A DNA stretch of 64,000 nucleotides from Flavobacterium sp. LC2016-23. GTDB lineage: Bacteria; Bacteroidota; Bacteroidia; Flavobacteriales; Flavobacteriaceae. Positions 1 through 7,885 of the stretch are shown here, in pieces (the first letter of the stretch is position 1; each line of letters opens with the position of its first letter). The translations under genes were made by a program, and so were the position numbers. The DNA is taken from assembly GCF_009674775.1 (NCBI RefSeq), contig NZ_WKKE01000001.1, forward strand, positions 124,001-188,000, read 5' to 3'. The notes beneath the pieces were generated by a model, which worked only from the letters and a program-made list of their open reading frames with translations, searched no databases and had not been told where the DNA came from.

Positions 1-978
1 TATGATGAATACATTGCTTTAAAAAATTCGCTTAACAATACACAACAGGTCGGCTATCAGCTTTTTGTCAATCACGAAAGTTTAAAATACGATTCTAAAA
101 CCGTTGCCGACGTCAATATTGTGCCGTCTTCTTTTGAAATGGTCGATATTGACGGATTGAGTTTTGATAAAGGAAGGTTCTACAACGAATCGGAATCGAA
201 TTCAGGAACCGCCGTTATTGTTTTGGGATATGAAATTGCACAGGGTCTTTTTGGTACAATGGATCCCATCGGGAAAAACATCAGGCTTTACGGACAGCGT
301 TTTACCGTAATTGGGGTGATAACCAAACAAGGGGCAGGTTTTTTTGGCGATAGTAATGATACCTCTGTCTATTTACCGGCCAATTTTTTACGCCGAATGT
401 ATGGCGACAGCGATTCGATGACACCGGTAATTGTATTAAAACCCGTTAAAGGAGTTGATATGGATGCTTATAAGGCCGAAATAGCACAAAAAATAAGAGG
501 AATCCGCGGGATGAAGGCGGGTGAAATGGACAACTTTTTTATTAATGTACTTTCCGGTTTTACCGATTTTATTGACGGAATTCTAGGTCAGATGAATGTG
601 GTAGGCTGGATTATCAGTGGCTTTTCGCTGTTGGTTGGTGGTTTCGGTATTGCTAATATTATGTTTGTTTCCGTAAAAGAACGTACCAATCTTATCGGAA
701 TCCAGAAATCGTTAGGAGCCAAAAACAGGTTTATTTTATTCCAGTTTTTGTTCGAAGCTATTATTTTATCGGTCATCGGAGGAATCATCGGCTTGCTGAT
801 GGTTTGGGGAATTTCGGTTATATTGACCAAAGCACTGGATTTTGAATTCGTTTTAAGCTTCGGAAATATAATTTTAGGAACCAGTCTGGCCGCACTTATC
901 GGATTGATTTCGGGAATTTTACCGGCAATTTCTGCTGCAAATCTGGATCCCGTTGAGGCCATCAGGACCGGAATGTAA
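1..978 (+). CDS. ABC transporter permease, MacB/FtsX type (5' end outside window)
   Basis: The reading frame is open from base 1, so the start lies upstream and only the last 325 codons are present. The first part matches the periplasmic core of MacB-like permeases. The rest is an FtsX domain with hydrophobic segments near fragment residues 201-225, 248-272 and 287-310, and it ends in the family-typical LDPVEAIRTGM tail. Such inner-membrane permeases work with a cytoplasmic ATPase and often a periplasmic adaptor to move lipoproteins, peptides or drugs across the envelope. The partner genes would lie upstream, so the substrate cannot be told. An internal ATG at 121 gives a shorter frame, but the coding signal continues before it. 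Confidence 0.9.
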   Translation, partial: YDEYIALKNSLNNTQQVGYQLFVNHESLKYDSKTVADVNIVPSSFEMVDIDGLSFDKGRFYNESESNSGTAVIVLGYEIAQGLFGTMDPIGKNIRLYGQRFTVIGVITKQGAGFFGDSNDTSVYLPANFLRRMYGDSDSMTPVIVLKPVKGVDMDAYKAEIAQKIRGIRGMKAGEMDNFFINVLSGFTDFIDGILGQMNVVGWIISGFSLLVGGFGIANIMFVSVKERTNLIGIQKSLGAKNRFILFQFLFEAIILSVIGGIIGLLMVWGISVILTKALDFEFVLSFGNIILGTSLAALIGLISGILPAISAANLDPVEAIRTGM

Positions 979-1076
979 ATTCAAACCCTAAAAAAAATCA
1001 TCTTTTTTAAAGCTTCAAATTTTATTTTGATGGAGAATTTATTGTAATTTTAATAGCTTAATTAAAATATGATAAC

Positions 1077-2123
1077 ATGATACCAGTAAAAGCTTATGCA
1101 GCATACGATGCAGAAAATCCGTTAAAACCTTATACGTTTGAAAGAAAAGAAGTTGGTGCTCATCAGGTTCAGATAGAAATCCTGTATAGTGGTGTTTGCC
1201 ATTCTGATATTCACACTGCAAAAGGAGAATGGGGTCCGGTAAATTATCCATTAGTTCCGGGACACGAAATCGTAGGCCGAATTGTTGCTGTTGGAAGTGA
1301 GGTTTCTAAATTTAAAGTTGGCGAACTGGCCGGAGTAGGGTGTTTTGTGGATTCCTGCAGAACGTGTCCGAGCTGTCAGGCAGGTGAGGAACAATTTTGT
1401 GATGAAGGAATGACAGGGACTTACAATAGTGTGGAACGAGGAACTGATATTCCGACAAGGGGCGGTTATTCGACCAGTATTATTGTCGATGAAAATTACA
1501 CCCTTCACGTTTCTGAAAAATTAGATTTAAAAGGAGTAGCACCTTTATTGTGTGCCGGAATCACTACCTATTCTCCATTACGCTATTTAAAAGTAGGTAA
1601 GGGGCATAAAGTAGGTGTTTTAGGCTTAGGCGGCTTAGGGCATATGGCTGTAAAATTTGCGGTTTCCTTTGGTGCCGAAGTGACGATGTTAAGCCATTCT
1701 CCGTCTAAGGAAGCAGATGCTAAAAAACTAGGAGCGCATCATTTTGCCCTGACCTCAAATCCGCAAACCATGGAATCATTGGCGAACAGCTTCGATTTTA
1801 TTTTAAATACCGTTTCGGCTAAACACGATCATAATGCTTATCTGAATTTGCTGAAAACAAACGGAACAATGATTGTAGTAGGAGCACCTCCTGCACCAGC
1901 AGAAATCCCTGTTTTTACGTTAATCATGAAAAGAAGAAGTATCATGGGAAGTTTGATTGGCGGCATCAAAGAGACGCAGGAAATGTTAGATTACTGTGCT
2001 GAACACAATATTACGTCAGAAGTCGAAATCATCGACATGTCGTACATTAATGAAGCTTATGAGCGTATGAACAAAAGCGATGTCAAATATCGTTTTGTGA
2101 TTGATATGGCTTCTTTGAAGTAG
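1077..2123 (+). CDS. zinc-dependent NAD(P) alcohol dehydrogenase
   Basis: A 348-residue medium-chain dehydrogenase that interconverts aldehydes and alcohols with NAD(P)H, cytoplasmic. Catalytic zinc ligands are visible as Cys41 (GVCHSD) and His63-Glu64 (PGHE). The structural zinc lobe has Cys94, Cys97, Cys100 and Cys108. The nucleotide-binding GLGGLGH motif lies near residue 180. Length and order fit the cinnamyl-alcohol dehydrogenase/YahK group. One small oddity is GELAGVGC where most relatives have GDxVGVGC. It stands alone between the permease and a hairpin terminator. Physiological substrate not inferable. Confidence 0.93.
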   Translation: MIPVKAYAAYDAENPLKPYTFERKEVGAHQVQIEILYSGVCHSDIHTAKGEWGPVNYPLVPGHEIVGRIVAVGSEVSKFKVGELAGVGCFVDSCRTCPSCQAGEEQFCDEGMTGTYNSVERGTDIPTRGGYSTSIIVDENYTLHVSEKLDLKGVAPLLCAGITTYSPLRYLKVGKGHKVGVLGLGGLGHMAVKFAVSFGAEVTMLSHSPSKEADAKKLGAHHFALTSNPQTMESLANSFDFILNTVSAKHDHNAYLNLLKTNGTMIVVGAPPAPAEIPVFTLIMKRRSIMGSLIGGIKETQEMLDYCAEHNITSEVEIIDMSYINEAYERMNKSDVKYRFVIDMASLK

Positions 2124-2224
2124 GTACAAAGGTGCAGAGTGGCAAAGGCACAAAGGTTCTGGGGGACTAAGCTGCTAAGAAGCTAAGGTTTCTGCCTCTT
2201 TGTTAGATTTAATTTCAGGACTAT

Positions 2225-2263
2225 ATCAAAAGAACCGGAGAATATTTCTTCGGTTCTTTTGAT
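2225..2263 (+). terminator. hairpin terminator after the alcohol dehydrogenase
   Basis: A perfect 13-bp stem (2225-2237 with 2251-2263, ATCAAAAGAACCG / CGGTTCTTTTGAT) whose loop can pair further (AGAA/TTCT). It lies 100 bases after the dehydrogenase stop. The DNA between (2130-2200) is a run of short AAGGTGCA/AAGGCACA-type repeats of the kind common between genes in this window. Confidence 0.7.
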
Positions 2264-2304
2264 TTAAATGGCCTGGTTCTGAAATATAAGGCCTGGAAAA
2301 CTTG

Positions 2305-2403
2305 ATGCTTTTGAAAGTAAAAGTTGCTCCTGTTGAAGCGATTCGGGCAGGAAAACAAACTGTTTTTCTTTGGTACTATTTTACAACAAATGTTACGGGA
2401 TAA
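2305..2403 (+). pseudogene. remnant of an FtsX-type permease C-terminus
   Basis: A 32-codon open stretch includes KVAPVEAIRAGK, which closely resembles the conserved C-terminal tail of FtsX/MacB permeases (compare LDPVEAIRTGM in the gene ending at 978). Nothing upstream in this frame looks like a transmembrane domain, and a stop lies at 2287. I read it as a leftover of a deleted permease gene. Chance similarity over 12 residues cannot be excluded. Confidence 0.35.
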
Positions 2404-2451
2404 AAAAAAATAGATAATTTTGAGAAACGGACAATTTAAATTAGGGAAAAA

Positions 2452-3336
2452 ATGAGCTTTATACTAAAACCTGTCGATGTTGTTGAGTCTATTTCCAGAG
2501 AAGATTTTAAGAAGAACTATTTAGATAAAAAAAAGCCTTTAATCATAAAAGGATTAACAAAAGACTGGCCGGCAAGAGAAAAATGGTCAACCGATTATTT
2601 TAAGGAAATTGCAGGGGATATTGAGGTCAAATTAGTAGATAACTCCAAAGCAGATCCCAAAAAAGTGATCAATGCCTCTATTGCTTCTATGAAATTTGGG
2701 GATTATCTGGATCTGATAAAGAGAGAGCCCACACAACTGCGTATTTTTTTCTTCAATCTTTTTAAACACAAACCTGAGTTGGTTGAGGATGTTAAAATTC
2801 CAAAAGAATTAATGGGAGGCTTTATAGAAAGTATGCCTGCCATGTTTTTTGGAGGCTCTCAGGCCGTCACATTTTTACATTATGACATCGATTTGCCTCA
2901 TCTTTTTCACACGCATTTCGGTGGGAGAAAACATATTATCCTGTTTGACTACAAATGGAAAAAAAGGCTCTATTGTGTGCCCAATACGACCTACGCTTTA
3001 GAGGATTATGACGTTTCCAATCCGGACTTCGAGAAATTTCCCGCACTGAAAGGCGTTGAAGGGTATGAAGTTTTCCTGGAACACGGAGATACCTTGTTTA
3101 TGCCTACCGGTATGTGGCACTGGATGCGGTATATTGACGGTTCTTTTTCGCTGAGTCTTCGCGCATGGGACAGCTCGATAACCCGAAAAATGGCCAGTGT
3201 CTGGAGTTTGTTCCTGCACGGCGCAGTAGATAGTGCTGTAAAAATAGTTTTTAGGGAACGTTATGCGATATGGCGTGAGAAATTAGCTTTCAAAATAGCC
3301 GAAAAAGAATTAAGAAGGGGAAGACCTAAAAAATAG
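2452..3336 (+). CDS. cupin-like (JmjC/cupin_8) domain protein
   Basis: A 294-residue cytoplasmic protein of the cupin_8 family, which contains Fe(II)/2-oxoglutarate-dependent hydroxylases. The metal-binding HxD is visible at His143-Asp145 (HYDIDLPH) and the distal histidine at His223 (MWHWMRY). The N-terminal KPLIIKGLTKDWPA segment is typical of the family. The C-terminal 60 residues are basic. The ATG at 2452 follows an A-rich leader. The substrate (protein side chain or small molecule) is not inferable. Transcribed alone, with a shared terminator downstream. Confidence 0.85.
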   Translation: MSFILKPVDVVESISREDFKKNYLDKKKPLIIKGLTKDWPAREKWSTDYFKEIAGDIEVKLVDNSKADPKKVINASIASMKFGDYLDLIKREPTQLRIFFFNLFKHKPELVEDVKIPKELMGGFIESMPAMFFGGSQAVTFLHYDIDLPHLFHTHFGGRKHIILFDYKWKKRLYCVPNTTYALEDYDVSNPDFEKFPALKGVEGYEVFLEHGDTLFMPTGMWHWMRYIDGSFSLSLRAWDSSITRKMASVWSLFLHGAVDSAVKIVFRERYAIWREKLAFKIAEKELRRGRPKK

Positions 3337-3374
3337 TACAGCTTTAGCGATATCATTTTTGGACAGGCCAAAGT

Positions 3375-3411
3375 AAAAAATCCCGGGGAAAAATTTCCTC
3401 GGGATTTTTTA
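3375..3411. terminator. bidirectional terminator between the cupin and XRE genes
   Basis: An inverted repeat with AAAAATCCCG on the left and CGGGATTTTT on the right, A-tract before and T-tract after, between two convergent genes. It can serve both strands. Confidence 0.8.
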
Positions 3412-3437
3412 TTAAAATGCATGGGTTTCGAAAAAGC

Positions 3438-3857
3438 TTATTTTGCTTTTAGCAGTTTTTCCAAATATTCATTCTTTTCTTTTTCTGACTGTATCAGACG
3501 TTCGTACAATTTTCTGTTTTCATCTGCCATTTCCATTATTTTATCTAATGCGTTAAATGTGCAGTGACTTGGGTTAGCGATAAAGCTATTGACAGCACTA
3601 CTGTTGTCATAAAAATTATTGAAATAACTAATCATATTTTCTTCTTTAAAGTTTTTTACCGCTTCAACACTTACACCAAGTGCTTTCGCTACTTCTTTAA
3701 GTTTTTCCTCGTCTATAGTTTCGCTGTTCTCGATAATCGAAATGGCCTGTTGGTCGGTTCCTAAAGCTTTTGCCAGGGCTTCCTGTTTCATGTCTTTCCG
3801 TTCACGAATACGGCTAATTTTTCGCCCGATATGATTTGGTTTTGTCGCTGTGCTCAT
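3438..3857 (-). CDS. XRE-family helix-turn-helix transcriptional regulator
   Basis: A 139-residue protein with a Cro/CI-type helix-turn-helix at about residues 13-66 (KISRIRERKDMKQEALAKALGTD, with the recognition helix around DQQAISIIENSE). The last 50 residues are predicted helical and end in a basic coiled coil (RLIQSEKEKNEYLEKLLKAK), probably for oligomerisation. It is divergent from nothing and convergent with the cupin gene. It lies 388 bases downstream of the immunity-like array, so it may or may not regulate it. A TATCTTTG box (TAnnTTTG) lies just upstream of the start on the minus strand. Target unknown. Confidence 0.88.
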   Translation of the reverse strand: MSTATKPNHIGRKISRIRERKDMKQEALAKALGTDQQAISIIENSETIDEEKLKEVAKALGVSVEAVKNFKEENMISYFNNFYDNSSAVNSFIANPSHCTFNALDKIMEMADENRKLYERLIQSEKEKNEYLEKLLKAK

Positions 3858-4065
3858 ACTTCAAAGATATTTATATTGCTTTAAAAAAAAATGCTTTTGG
3901 TAAAAAACAGCTTAGATTTTGTAAGTTACTTTTTTAGCGTTTTTTCGGGGTGAAATGGTTGCTTAAAATTTATAAAGTAAAAATGTAATTTTTTAGGGAT
4001 TAATAATGAAGTAGTATGTATTGCGTTTTATTGCTGTTGAAAGTTTAGTTGTAATTTTAATTTTT

Positions 4066-4180
4066 CAACACTTTTGTTGTAAACTAATTGTTGTATTTTT
4101 TTTCACAACAGAAATTTTACAACAAAAGTGTTGTAAATAAATTGTTGTAATTTTTTTTACGACAAAAAAATTACAACAGA
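4066..4180. repeat. AT-rich inverted and direct repeat cluster
   Basis: A perfect 18-bp inverted repeat (CAACACTTTTGTTGTAAA at 4066-4083, reverse complement at 4116-4133) is interleaved with two diverged direct copies of a unit beginning AATTGTTGTA plus an eight-T run and ending near ACAACAGAAATTTT (about 4086-4118 and 4140-4186). The whole 3858-4245 gap holds no gene. It sits at the distal end of the paralogue array and could terminate that transcript or mark a recombination boundary. Confidence 0.7.
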
Positions 4181-4245
4181 AATTTTGAAACAGAAAGTCT
4201 GACAAACTTAATTGTGATTTTTGTTTTGTCACGGGAATTATTTAA

Positions 4246-4752
4246 TTATTCAATGGATATAAGACTGCTTCTGTCAACCATTTTTACTTCTGCTACTCTT
4301 ACTTTATGATGAGAAAGATATTCATAATCGATCAAGTATATTTTCTTCTTTTCTAAAAGCAGTTTTTCACTTTCACGAAACCCTAATGTTTTAAGAAAAT
4401 TATAATTGACCGTAATGTCTTTTCTTTTTCTCAGAAATGAGTGTTTGACAAACTTCACTTCCGGAGTAATTGTGTAATGATTAACCAGTGTTAAATCCTG
4501 TCTTATTTTTGTGTTGTCAGCATCAAAAACAAAAGAGTAATTGTAATTATCTCTGTTTACAATGTTGTTTGACTCTTTCATTTGATTCATATTATCGTAT
4601 TTGAAATAAACATATAAAGTGTCTGATTCTTTTATCTTTTTAATATCCTGCCCATTTGATTTAAAAGGAAGACAGCATAAAACACTTAAAACGAAATAGA
4701 AGAAAGTGCTGTTTTGAACGGTAGAGGCTGATATAATTTTAGTATGCTGCAT
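4246..4752 (-). CDS. exported small protein, paralogue array member 1 (divergent)
   Basis: 168 residues and the last gene of the minus-strand array. It shares the array pattern: hydrophobic export signal ending near SNGQD, then SDTLYVYFK, then a basic KHSFLRKRKDI segment, then KKKIYLIDYEYL and a beta-rich C-terminus. No known domain recognised. The N-terminus is longer than in its paralogues: about 13 residues precede the hydrophobic stretch. Like member 2 it lacks the two cysteines conserved in members 3-7. Starts 5 bases after the stop of member 2, so probably co-translated. Function unknown; by context perhaps an orphan immunity protein against a periplasm-acting toxin. Confidence 0.75.
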   Translation of the reverse strand: MQHTKIISASTVQNSTFFYFVLSVLCCLPFKSNGQDIKKIKESDTLYVYFKYDNMNQMKESNNIVNRDNYNYSFVFDADNTKIRQDLTLVNHYTITPEVKFVKHSFLRKRKDITVNYNFLKTLGFRESEKLLLEKKKIYLIDYEYLSHHKVRVAEVKMVDRSSLISIE

Positions 4753-4757
4753 TTTAC

Positions 4758-5198
4758 TTATTCGATAGGATTATTATTATAGTCATTTACCTTAACTTCT
4801 TTAAGCTTTATTGAAAACCATCCGGTATCATTGTCATCTATGACATAAATCTTTTTTTTGCTCAATAGCAGCTTTTTAGCATCCTGATAACTGAGCATGT
4901 TAATTAGAAAATCGTAATTAATCATAATACTTTTATGTTTTTTTAGAAATGATTTTTTTTCTTTTTTCTCCTCAGCAATATACGGATTATGGTACAGCAT
5001 TATCTGGGTATGTTTGTAGTATTCATTAAAAACAAAAATATAGTCGCCATATCCCTTCGATTGAGGCATATATATTTGCTTGTACTGATTTTGCTTAAAA
5101 AAAACATAAACGGTATCTGATTTTTTTAAAGTAGCATAATCCTGACTATAAATCGTTCCGGATATAGTTATCATAAGTAATACAATTATTGCTTTCAT
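4758..5198 (-). CDS. exported small protein, paralogue array member 2
   Basis: 146 residues with a clean signal peptide (TISGTIYSQD cleavage region) nearly identical to that of member 5, then KKSDTVYVFFK, KKSFLKKHKSIMINYDFL and KKKIYVID. The mature part is about 127 residues, hence soluble and periplasmic or secreted. Lacks the cysteine pair of members 3-7. No known domain recognised. Tightly packed with member 1 downstream (5-base gap) and 64 bases from member 3 upstream. Role unknown; context suggests immunity or a decoy paralogue. Confidence 0.8.
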   Translation of the reverse strand: MKAIIVLLMITISGTIYSQDYATLKKSDTVYVFFKQNQYKQIYMPQSKGYGDYIFVFNEYYKHTQIMLYHNPYIAEEKKEKKSFLKKHKSIMINYDFLINMLSYQDAKKLLLSKKKIYVIDDNDTGWFSIKLKEVKVNDYNNNPIE

Positions 5199-5262
5199 GG
5201 CATATGATTTTTATTAAGTTAACTTCTCCAATACGTATAGTTTTTTGAACAATTGGAAGTAA

Positions 5263-5727
5263 TCATTCCCCAATCGGACAGTAATTCAATAGAAACACAC
5301 TATATAAAACAACTTTCCTTTTTTTCTTTTCGGTGAGATCAATAATATAGAACGTTTGTGATCGGGATAATAATTCGCAAACAATATATTCTTCTGTAAA
5401 ATTTTTGAGAAAGTCTAAATCAATTATATCTCTTTGATGTTTTTTTAAAAAGGATTTTTTTTCAATTCTCGTATCAATTCTTAAAGAACCTTTTTCTGTC
5501 ATTGAATTTTTACGATCGGGTTTACTAAATAGTAATTGTTCTGTCCGATTTTCTTTTTTCGAGTTTAAAGACAAGGTATATTCTCTGAAATTGTCAGAAT
5601 ACACCTTTTTTTCCTGATTTTTTCCTTTTGTAAACGCAACGTAAACGGTGTCAAGCGTTTTTATGTGATTAATATCCTCGCAAAAAGCAAAAGTGGAAAC
5701 AAAAAACAAGACAATTATAGTTTTCAT
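5263..5727 (-). CDS. exported small protein, paralogue array member 3
   Basis: 154 residues, signal peptide VSTFAFCED, then LDTVYVAFTKGK, KKSFLKKHQRDIIDLDFLK, YIVCELL and FYIIDLTEKKKRKVVLY, ending NYCPIGE. It is most similar to member 7 (same signal-peptide style and same CELL/NYCP cysteine context), so these two form a subgroup separated by three other copies. The two cysteines of the mature part may form a disulfide. No recognised domain. Only 15 bases from member 4 upstream, consistent with one transcript. Confidence 0.8.
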   Translation of the reverse strand: MKTIIVLFFVSTFAFCEDINHIKTLDTVYVAFTKGKNQEKKVYSDNFREYTLSLNSKKENRTEQLLFSKPDRKNSMTEKGSLRIDTRIEKKSFLKKHQRDIIDLDFLKNFTEEYIVCELLSRSQTFYIIDLTEKKKRKVVLYSVFLLNYCPIGE

Positions 5728-5742
5728 ATGGTTTGTAAATAG

Positions 5743-6222
5743 TTAGTCTTCTTTCGTGCAAGATCTTGATGCCCCGGATGCCTGATATAAAATAACTTTA
5801 CCTTTTTTTCTCTCGTCCAGGTCAATAATATAAATTGTTTTGGGCTTTCTTGGACTCCTGTAAAGAGAATCGCAAACACCAAATTTTCTGAAATACTTAA
5901 TTCCTATAATTGCCTTTTTATGCTTCCTTAAAAACTTTTTATTTACGGTTATAATTTGAGATTTCACGAGATCATTTTTAGTGTCAATCCCTAAATATTC
6001 GTTGTGATAAAAGGTAAAATTAGTTTCTTCATTATGTGTAAACAAGAAATTGTATTGCCTAAATAGGTAATTGCTCTTAGAAGAACCTTCGTAAATATTT
6101 TTTATTTGAAATTTATTTGATTTGAACAATACGTATAAAGTATCTGCCGATGTGATAGCATGCGGCTGACTGTAAGCCTCATTGACAAATAAAAGAATTA
6201 CGACTATAATTATTTTTTTCAT
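5743..6222 (-). CDS. exported small protein, paralogue array member 4
   Basis: 159 residues with signal peptide (LLFVNEAYSQP), then SADTLYVLFKSNK, KKFLRKHKKAIIGIKYFRK, GVCDSLYRSP and TIYIIDLDERKKGKVILY, ending SRSCTKED. It keeps both family cysteines. It is the most divergent of the cysteine-bearing copies, with a longer central loop. No known domain recognised. Role as for the other members: unknown, with location suggesting immunity to an envelope-acting toxin. Confidence 0.8.
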   Translation of the reverse strand: MKKIIIVVILLFVNEAYSQPHAITSADTLYVLFKSNKFQIKNIYEGSSKSNYLFRQYNFLFTHNEETNFTFYHNEYLGIDTKNDLVKSQIITVNKKFLRKHKKAIIGIKYFRKFGVCDSLYRSPRKPKTIYIIDLDERKKGKVILYQASGASRSCTKED

Positions 6223-6272
6223 ATTTGCTTATATCTGTTTGCGGATACAACCAGTGGTTTGGTTATTAAGAT

Positions 6273-6731
6273 TTAACCATCTCCATTACACACTGTTGTG
6301 TTCATTTTAACTTCATACAACTTAATTTTTGTATTCTTTTTTTCAGTGTAATCAATAATATAAATTGTTTTACTATTATTTAAAATTTCAGCAACAATCT
6401 TACACAGGCTATTATTCTTTATGAATTTTGGTGTAATAATTTTGGCCTTATTTTTTTTGATGAAACTTTTATCTACTATTTTAACATCAGAGACTATATT
6501 GGCTATTTTTCTTTCATATCCAAGATATTTATAATGGAAAAAATATAATGGTTCATCAAAATCAAAAAAATCATAAGACCTATCAACATGATCAGCAGAA
6601 ACGCCTTTATTCTCCTTTTTTTTACCTTTAAATAGAACGTAAATAGTATCCGATTTTTTTAAAGTGGCATAATCCTGACTATAAATAGTACCTGATATTG
6701 ATAGTAGAAGTAATACTATTATTGCTTTCAT
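6273..6731 (-). CDS. exported small protein, paralogue array member 5
   Basis: 152 residues, signal peptide SISGTIYSQD, then KKSDTIYVLFKGKKKE, DKSFIKKNKAKIITPKFIK, LCKIVAEIL, TIYIIDYTEKKNTKIKLYEV and the tail TVCNGDG. It is closest to member 6, sharing IVSDVK, NKAKIITPKFIK and LCKIVAEIL, which indicates a recent duplication. Two conserved cysteines in the mature chain. No recognised domain. Confidence 0.8.
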   Translation of the reverse strand: MKAIIVLLLLSISGTIYSQDYATLKKSDTIYVLFKGKKKENKGVSADHVDRSYDFFDFDEPLYFFHYKYLGYERKIANIVSDVKIVDKSFIKKNKAKIITPKFIKNNSLCKIVAEILNNSKTIYIIDYTEKKNTKIKLYEVKMNTTVCNGDG

Positions 6732-6812
6732 GTTCTAGATTTATAATTTCAGATTTATAAAAGGTATTAGAATTGATAAGATAATATTTTGAATTAACTA
6801 TGACTACTAGGA

Positions 6813-7283
6813 TTAACCATCTCCACGGCATATTGTGCCGACTTCGACTTCATATAGCTTAATTTTGTTCTCTTTTTTTTCAGTACAATCAATGATGTAG
6901 ATAACTCTGTGATGATTTAAAATTTCAGCAACGATTTTACAGAGGTTCTTCTTCTTTATGAATTTTGGTGTTATAATTTTGGCTTTGTTTTTTTTAATAA
7001 AACTTTTGTTTACCACTTTTACATCAGATACGATATTGGCAACACTATTTTCATAACTTGAATATTTACGATGATAAAGGTCTAATGATTCCTGATCAAA
7101 AATAAAAAAAGAATACACTCTGTCGTCATAATTATATTTTGTTTGTGGCTGAATCGATTTTCGTTCGTTTTTTTTACCTTTAAAAAGAACATAAATAGTA
7201 TCAGATTTTTTTAAACTAACATAATCCTGACTATAAGTCGTTGATGTGATAAGTATTGCTATTATGTATAAAATGTTTTTCAT
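6813..7283 (-). CDS. exported small protein, paralogue array member 6
   Basis: 156 residues, signal peptide ILITSTTYSQD, then LKKSDTIYVLFKGKK, NKSFIKKNKAKIITPKFIK, LCKIVAEIL, VIYIIDCTEKKENKIKLYEV and the tail TICRGDG. Near-identical core to member 5, while the loop between the first strand and the KSF motif is freely diverged. That is the pattern of a conserved scaffold with a variable binding face. Function unknown. Confidence 0.8.
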   Translation of the reverse strand: MKNILYIIAILITSTTYSQDYVSLKKSDTIYVLFKGKKNERKSIQPQTKYNYDDRVYSFFIFDQESLDLYHRKYSSYENSVANIVSDVKVVNKSFIKKNKAKIITPKFIKKKNLCKIVAEILNHHRVIYIIDCTEKKENKIKLYEVEVGTICRGDG

Positions 7284-7302
7284 TTAAACTCATTTTATTT
7301 TG

Positions 7303-7764
7303 TCACTCATGCACGGGACAAAAATCTAACAAATAGACTCTGTAAAGAATAATTTTCTTTTTCTTTTTTTCGGTGTAATCTATTATATAAAGTACTTTCG
7401 GAGCACGTAACAGTTTGCATGCAATGTATTCTCGATCTAAGTCTTTAAGAAAATCAATCCCAATAATATCCTTTTTATGTTTTTGTAAAAAAGATTGATT
7501 TTTAATTTTTGTATAGCTGTTGGAATCACCTTCATTAACTAAAGAATCTTTTACATCAGGTTTCTCAAATACAATTTGTTTGGTTTTATCCTCTTCTGTT
7601 TTTAACAAAAAACTATAGCGTCTGAAATTTGCAGCATAAACCTCTTTTTTTTCATTGGCATGTTTTTTAAATGCGATATAGATGGTGTCCAGCTTTTTAA
7701 TACTATCGACATCCTGACAAAAAGCAAAACTGGAAATAAAAAATAAAACAATTATGGTTTTCAT
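7303..7764 (-). CDS. exported small protein, paralogue array member 7
   Basis: 153 residues, signal peptide ISSFAFCQD, then KKLDTIYIAFKK, NQSFLQKHKKDIIGIDFLKD, YIACKLL and VLYIIDYTEKKKKKIILYRV, ending DFCPVHE. It pairs with member 3. It is the array copy nearest to the toxin gene, 121 bases downstream of the Tai4-like gene. No recognised domain. Confidence 0.8.
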   Translation of the reverse strand: MKTIIVLFFISSFAFCQDVDSIKKLDTIYIAFKKHANEKKEVYAANFRRYSFLLKTEEDKTKQIVFEKPDVKDSLVNEGDSNSYTKIKNQSFLQKHKKDIIGIDFLKDLDREYIACKLLRAPKVLYIIDYTEKKKKKIILYRVYLLDFCPVHE

Positions 7765-7858
7765 ATTAATTTATTATAGCTTATACTCAATATGTTTTTC
7801 AGTAAATTATTTTTTTTAATTATCGCCAGTTTTATGTTTGTATCAAGTTTATCAAGCT

Positions 7859-7885
7859 TTAACCATCTTTACAACATATTATGTA
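7859..7885 (-). pseudogene. vestigial 3' end of an eighth array paralogue
   Basis: Directly after the Tai4-like stop codon, the minus strand reads a short tail CCKDG followed by TAA. It matches the ends of members 5 and 6 (CNGDG and CRGDG plus stop) in both sequence and final codons. It looks like the last few codons of a lost copy whose body was replaced by the Tae4/Tai4 genes. Confidence 0.45.
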
